A stretch of DNA of 64,000 bases from JBGAPH01 sp046349955 (GTDB lineage: Bacteria; Planctomycetota; Planctomycetia; Pirellulales; JBGAPH01), in NCBI GenBank assembly GCA_046349955.1, contig JAXMBI010000003.1, positions 257,222 to 321,221 on the forward strand, given 5' to 3'. A program made the position numbers and the translations under genes. Numbering within the stretch: the first letter of the stretch is position 1; every line of letters begins with the position of its first letter. Below the pieces are notes generated by a model. The model was not told the origin of the DNA. It worked only from the letters and a program-made list of their open reading frames with translations, and did no database searches. This document shows positions 63,884-64,000 of the stretch, piece by piece.

Positions 63884-64000
63884 TTGACGGTGGACGGGCC
63901 ATCGCCCGTGGCCAGCAGGAGAGTGAACCTCGCCACCTGCTGCGTTGTCAAGGATTGGTGTCGCTGTACCGATCTCTCAGAGCATCAGCCGTGGAAGCCG

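Overview
The window looks like a high-GC planctomycete chromosome, most likely of the Pirellulales type. Markers are two PSD1 (planctomycete cytochrome c / DUF1549 / DUF1553) plus DUF1501 gene pairs, a DUF1559 prepilin-like protein, a lone H4MPT-pathway formyltransferase, a HAF-repeat PEP-CTERM protein and a series of small membrane proteins beginning with an FSLRxLL-type motif. Genus cannot be read from the sequence alone.

Layout. 1-12.9 kb: prenyltransferase-like repeat protein (5' cut), CopZ-like metallochaperone, YihY/BrkB and FUSC membrane proteins, formyltransferase (Ftr/FhcD), argG, then a decayed patch (frameshifted zinc-ribbon gene, Imm30-like gene with an internal amber codon), a HAF/PEP-CTERM protein and a VIT-vWA protein. 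13.0-14.8 kb: a subtilase. 14.98-22.8 kb: an insertion-sequence island holding one IS3-family element, three copies of a DDE (IS5-like) element, one IS630-family element and a 130-bp MITE. These sit inside a minus-strand operon of small FSLKWLF membrane proteins (24.6 kb down to 17.3 kb). One of these genes is split into three pieces and can be rebuilt exactly, in frame, by removing the insertions and one copy of each 9-bp target duplication.

24.9-43.8 kb: HEAT-repeat lipoprotein, lipase-like protein, trmL, mscL, an alkylsulfatase, the first PSD1/DUF1501 pair, an atypical kinase of lower GC, DUF1801, MFS, STAS, YebC and PPK2 genes. 43.9-48.4 kb: the most unusual locus. A protease with the domain layout of the cyanobactin maturation protease PatG is followed, 3 nt after its stop, by five consecutive short genes that all begin MKLP/MKLS. 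Four encode cysteine-rich peptides (two with exactly the same eight-cysteine spacing) and the last a phospholipase A2-like protein. No cyclodehydratase or other RiPP-modifying enzyme is visible, so this is not a classical cyanobactin cluster; I infer a proteolytically matured, disulfide-rich peptide system.

48.6-64 kb: rdgB, an ArsR regulator, TlpA-like and other lipoproteins, DUF1559, HAD, PilZ and GNAT genes, an Hsp70 with a J-like/MshEN partner, larB, an isochorismatase-like hydrolase and the second PSD1/DUF1501 pair. Dispersed small repeats include a GTAG-headed REP palindrome (five copies at three sites), nested palindromes between both PSD1 and DUF1501 genes, and several other intergenic inverted repeats. 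No tRNA, rRNA or CRISPR array was seen.
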